Positions 62,481 through 64,000 of a DNA stretch of 64,000 bases are shown in pieces. The translations under genes and the position numbers were made by a program. Source of the stretch: Sphingomonas sp. Leaf22 (GTDB lineage: Bacteria; Pseudomonadota; Alphaproteobacteria; Sphingomonadales; Sphingomonadaceae). The notes under the pieces are model-generated. The model saw nothing but the letters and a program-made list of their open reading frames with translations. It was not told the origin of the DNA and searched no databases. Within the stretch, counting starts at the first letter, position 1. The number at the start of each line of letters is the position of its first letter. The stretch is taken from the NCBI RefSeq assembly GCF_001421715.1, contig NZ_LMKP01000001.1, positions 76,358-140,357 of the forward strand, read 5' to 3'.

Positions 62481-63178
62481 GCGGCGTGCCGCCGTTGCCG
62501 CCGTTCGATCAGCCGCGGGATATTGTCGAGCGACGCCGACGCCATGAATGCGGCGCGCAGCGCACCGCTACGATGCAGCGTCGCCAGCGTGTCGGCATCC
62601 AGCGCATCGAGCCGGTCGTCGGCGATGACGAGGATGTCGGCGATGGCACAGGTCTGGCCGTCACCCAGATCGACGTCGATCGTGGTCGGGCGCAGCAATC
62701 CGGCTGCCTCCCATGCGGCAAAGAGCGGGGCGTTGATCGCCTGCCCCTCACGAATGACGCTCAGCACCGCCTCGACATGCGCGAGATAGGGCGCGGTGCC
62801 GCCATGGCGCAGATAGAGCGGCTCGCCCGAACCGTCGCGCCGCACGCGCGGGTCGTCGAGGTTGATGCGCACGCCTTCGCCCGCCGGATCGGGCGCGAAC
62901 GGTCCGCGCTGGCGGACGGCGGGAATATAGCTTGCCGGCCAGCCGCCATCGGAACCGAGGAACAGATTGTCGTCCGGGTCGAGCCCGAGCAGCGCGACGG
63001 CATAGACGCCGCCGCGATCGTCGCGCCGGAACAGGATCGGATAGTCGCGCTGTGCCGCCTCGAACTCGTTGGGGAACAGCAGCACCTGATTCACCGCGTC
63101 GCCATGCGCGGCGTCGTGCACCACCGCGACGGTCAGGTCATGATGGTCGACATTGTTGAGCAACACGGGGTTGGGCAT
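62477..63178 (-). CDS. SapC family protein
   Basis: 233 residues matching the SapC family: VLLNNVDHHDLTVA near the start, VNQVLLFPNEFEAAQRDYPI, RDDRGGVYAVALLGLDPDDN, and a C-terminal part with LYLRHGG. SapC was named from an S-layer-linked Campylobacter gene, but in sphingomonads and xanthomonads it recurs next to TonB receptors and halogenase-like genes. The biochemical role is not known. It lies 103 bases after the TonB receptor gene. Confidence 0.92.
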   Translation of the reverse strand: MPNPVLLNNVDHHDLTVAVVHDAAHGDAVNQVLLFPNEFEAAQRDYPILFRRDDRGGVYAVALLGLDPDDNLFLGSDGGWPASYIPAVRQRGPFAPDPAGEGVRINLDDPRVRRDGSGEPLYLRHGGTAPYLAHVEAVLSVIREGQAINAPLFAAWEAAGLLRPTTIDVDLGDGQTCAIADILVIADDRLDALDADTLATLHRSGALRAAFMASASLDNIPRLIERRQRRHAA

Positions 63179-63235
63179 CGCGATCCTTGGGGCAGGGTGC
63201 CGCCATGGTATGAAGAAGGGGTTGCAAAGAAAAGA

Positions 63236-63257
63236 GCCGTTCGGCGGTCCGAACGGC
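63236..63257 (-). terminator. Terminator after the second TonB receptor gene
   Basis: A 9-base stem (63236-63244 with 63249-63257), 4-base loop; on the minus strand a T-rich run TCTTTTCTTT follows. It sits between the receptor stop (63281) and SapC, so the receptor should be mostly a separate transcript, with SapC-cupin-halogenase reached by read-through or by a promoter nearby. Confidence 0.75.
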
Positions 63258-63280
63258 CCTTTCCAGTCACTTGACCGCGA

Positions 63281-64000
63281 TCAGAAGCGGTAGCGGGCAC
63301 CGAGCAGGAAGCGCGGCTTCAGTTCCTGCGCGAACACCAGCGCGTTGCGATCGCGTCCATATTGCACCAGCGGCTCGCTGGTCAGGTTCACGCCCTCGAT
63401 CGACAGCGCCATGCGGTCGTTCAGGTCGTAGCTGATGTTGAAGTCGAGCGTACCGAACGGCGCGACGAACAACGGGTTGCGGCTGTCGCCCTGGTTGGTC
63501 GCGGCAAGGAACTTGTCGCGCCAGTTGTACGACACGCGCGCCGACAGCCCGCTCTTGTCATAGATGATCGAGCCGTTGGCGCTGTCGCCAAGCCCCGTCA
63601 GCGCGAACACGTTGACGCTGGGGTCGGCGGCGATATCGGCATTCACGTCGCCATACACCTTCGTGTACGACGCCTGCACGCCGAAGCCGGTGTTGCCGAA
63701 GAAGTGCTGCCCGGCCAGTTCGAAGCCGTAGATATGGCCGTCGCGGTTGTTGACCGGCTGCGACACTGCGAAGTCGTAGAGCGGGTCCTGTCCATTGGCG
63801 AAGATGTCGACCGATTGCAGGATGCTGTTGACGTAATCCTGGTTCAGCGCGCCCGCCGCGTTCCGGTTCGCCTGGAAATTGGCGTCGGCCTGAGCGGTGT
63901 TGCCGCCATTCTGGCTGAGCAGCGCGGTGTAGGTGAACAGGTTGACGTCGCTGAGGTCGGCACCCAGCGCACGCAGCCGGTCGGCCGCAGTGCCCGATCG
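63281..64000 (-). CDS. TonB-dependent receptor, C-terminal part
   Basis: The last 239 residues of an outer-membrane beta-barrel; the rest lies beyond the right edge and the frame is open to base 64000. Alternating strands (GFGVQASYTKVYGDVN, SARVSYNWRDKFLAAT, LDFNISYDLNDRMALSIEGVNL) and the terminal aromatic GARYRF are typical of TonB receptors. The NWRDKFL and NLTSEP wording fits the glycan-type receptors of Sphingomonadales and Caulobacterales. Confidence 0.92.
   Translation of the reverse strand, partial: RSGTAADRLRALGADLSDVNLFTYTALLSQNGGNTAQADANFQANRNAAGALNQDYVNSILQSVDIFANGQDPLYDFAVSQPVNNRDGHIYGFELAGQHFFGNTGFGVQASYTKVYGDVNADIAADPSVNVFALTGLGDSANGSIIYDKSGLSARVSYNWRDKFLAATNQGDSRNPLFVAPFGTLDFNISYDLNDRMALSIEGVNLTSEPLVQYGRDRNALVFAQELKPRFLLGARYRF

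Overview
The window is high-GC DNA from an alphaproteobacterium of the order Sphingomonadales, most likely a Sphingomonas or close relative. The evidence is the gene content: a very large TonB-dependent receptor, tryptophan-halogenase-like flavoproteins beside cupin-like and SapC proteins, a ComEC without an obvious metallo-beta-lactamase motif, UPF0262, DUF2849 and DUF934 in a sulfur operon, and the block rpmH-rnpA-yidD-yidC-engB. Starts are often GTG or TTG, and ATGA/GTGA stop-start overlaps are common. I see no prophage, insertion sequence, CRISPR array or plasmid gene; this looks like chromosome with one strongly accessory region.

Layout. 1-883: the end of a chemotaxis operon (STAS, CheY, start of CheA). 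1154-10329: housekeeping (gltX-gltA, comEC, dcd, cdd, a GH25-like protein, UPF0262, dnaB). 10403-29994: accessory glycan/glycoside region. It holds a 1133-residue TonB receptor, a divergent run of four tryptophan-halogenase paralogues (the second lacks the catalytic residues), a cupin_8/JmjC-like protein, and a nine-gene same-strand operon for a sugar taken through 3-keto intermediates. 30154-34725: assimilatory sulfate reduction (uroporphyrinogen-III methyltransferase, DUF2849, sulfite reductase, DUF934, an APS-type CysH, one unknown). 34803-53793: mixed metabolism (astD, selO, hydrolases, a glycosyltransferase, nitronate monooxygenase, a D-2-hydroxyacid dehydrogenase, S9 peptidase, asd, a PAS chemoreceptor-like protein, YitT, GFA, GST). 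53849-57297: engB-yidC-yidD-rnpA-rpmH and a small membrane gene. 57412-59966: yifB, DUF805, tRNA-Leu(CAA), PilZ. 59989-64000: a second accessory locus on the minus strand, TonB receptor-SapC-cupin-halogenase.

How the parts may work together. The TonB receptor at 10403 could bring a glycoside into the periplasm. The GMC oxidoreductase, its Tat-exported small subunit and the c-type cytochrome match the three-part sugar 3-dehydrogenases. The DUF1080 protein and the TIM-barrel and Gfo/Idh/MocA proteins match enzymes that cleave, isomerise or reduce 3-keto sugars, and the MFS carrier would import the product. The role of the halogenase-like proteins is not known from sequence. They keep the flavin and halogenase motifs but sit in a nutrient-uptake context, as does the fifth copy at 59989. 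A 19/24 match between DNA elements upstream of the receptor/halogenase genes and of the sugar operon suggests shared control, although the region encodes no regulator.

Several dispersed inverted repeats lie between genes (30009, 33505, 42834, 45284, 51077). All functional statements rest on reading motifs by eye; no database search was run.
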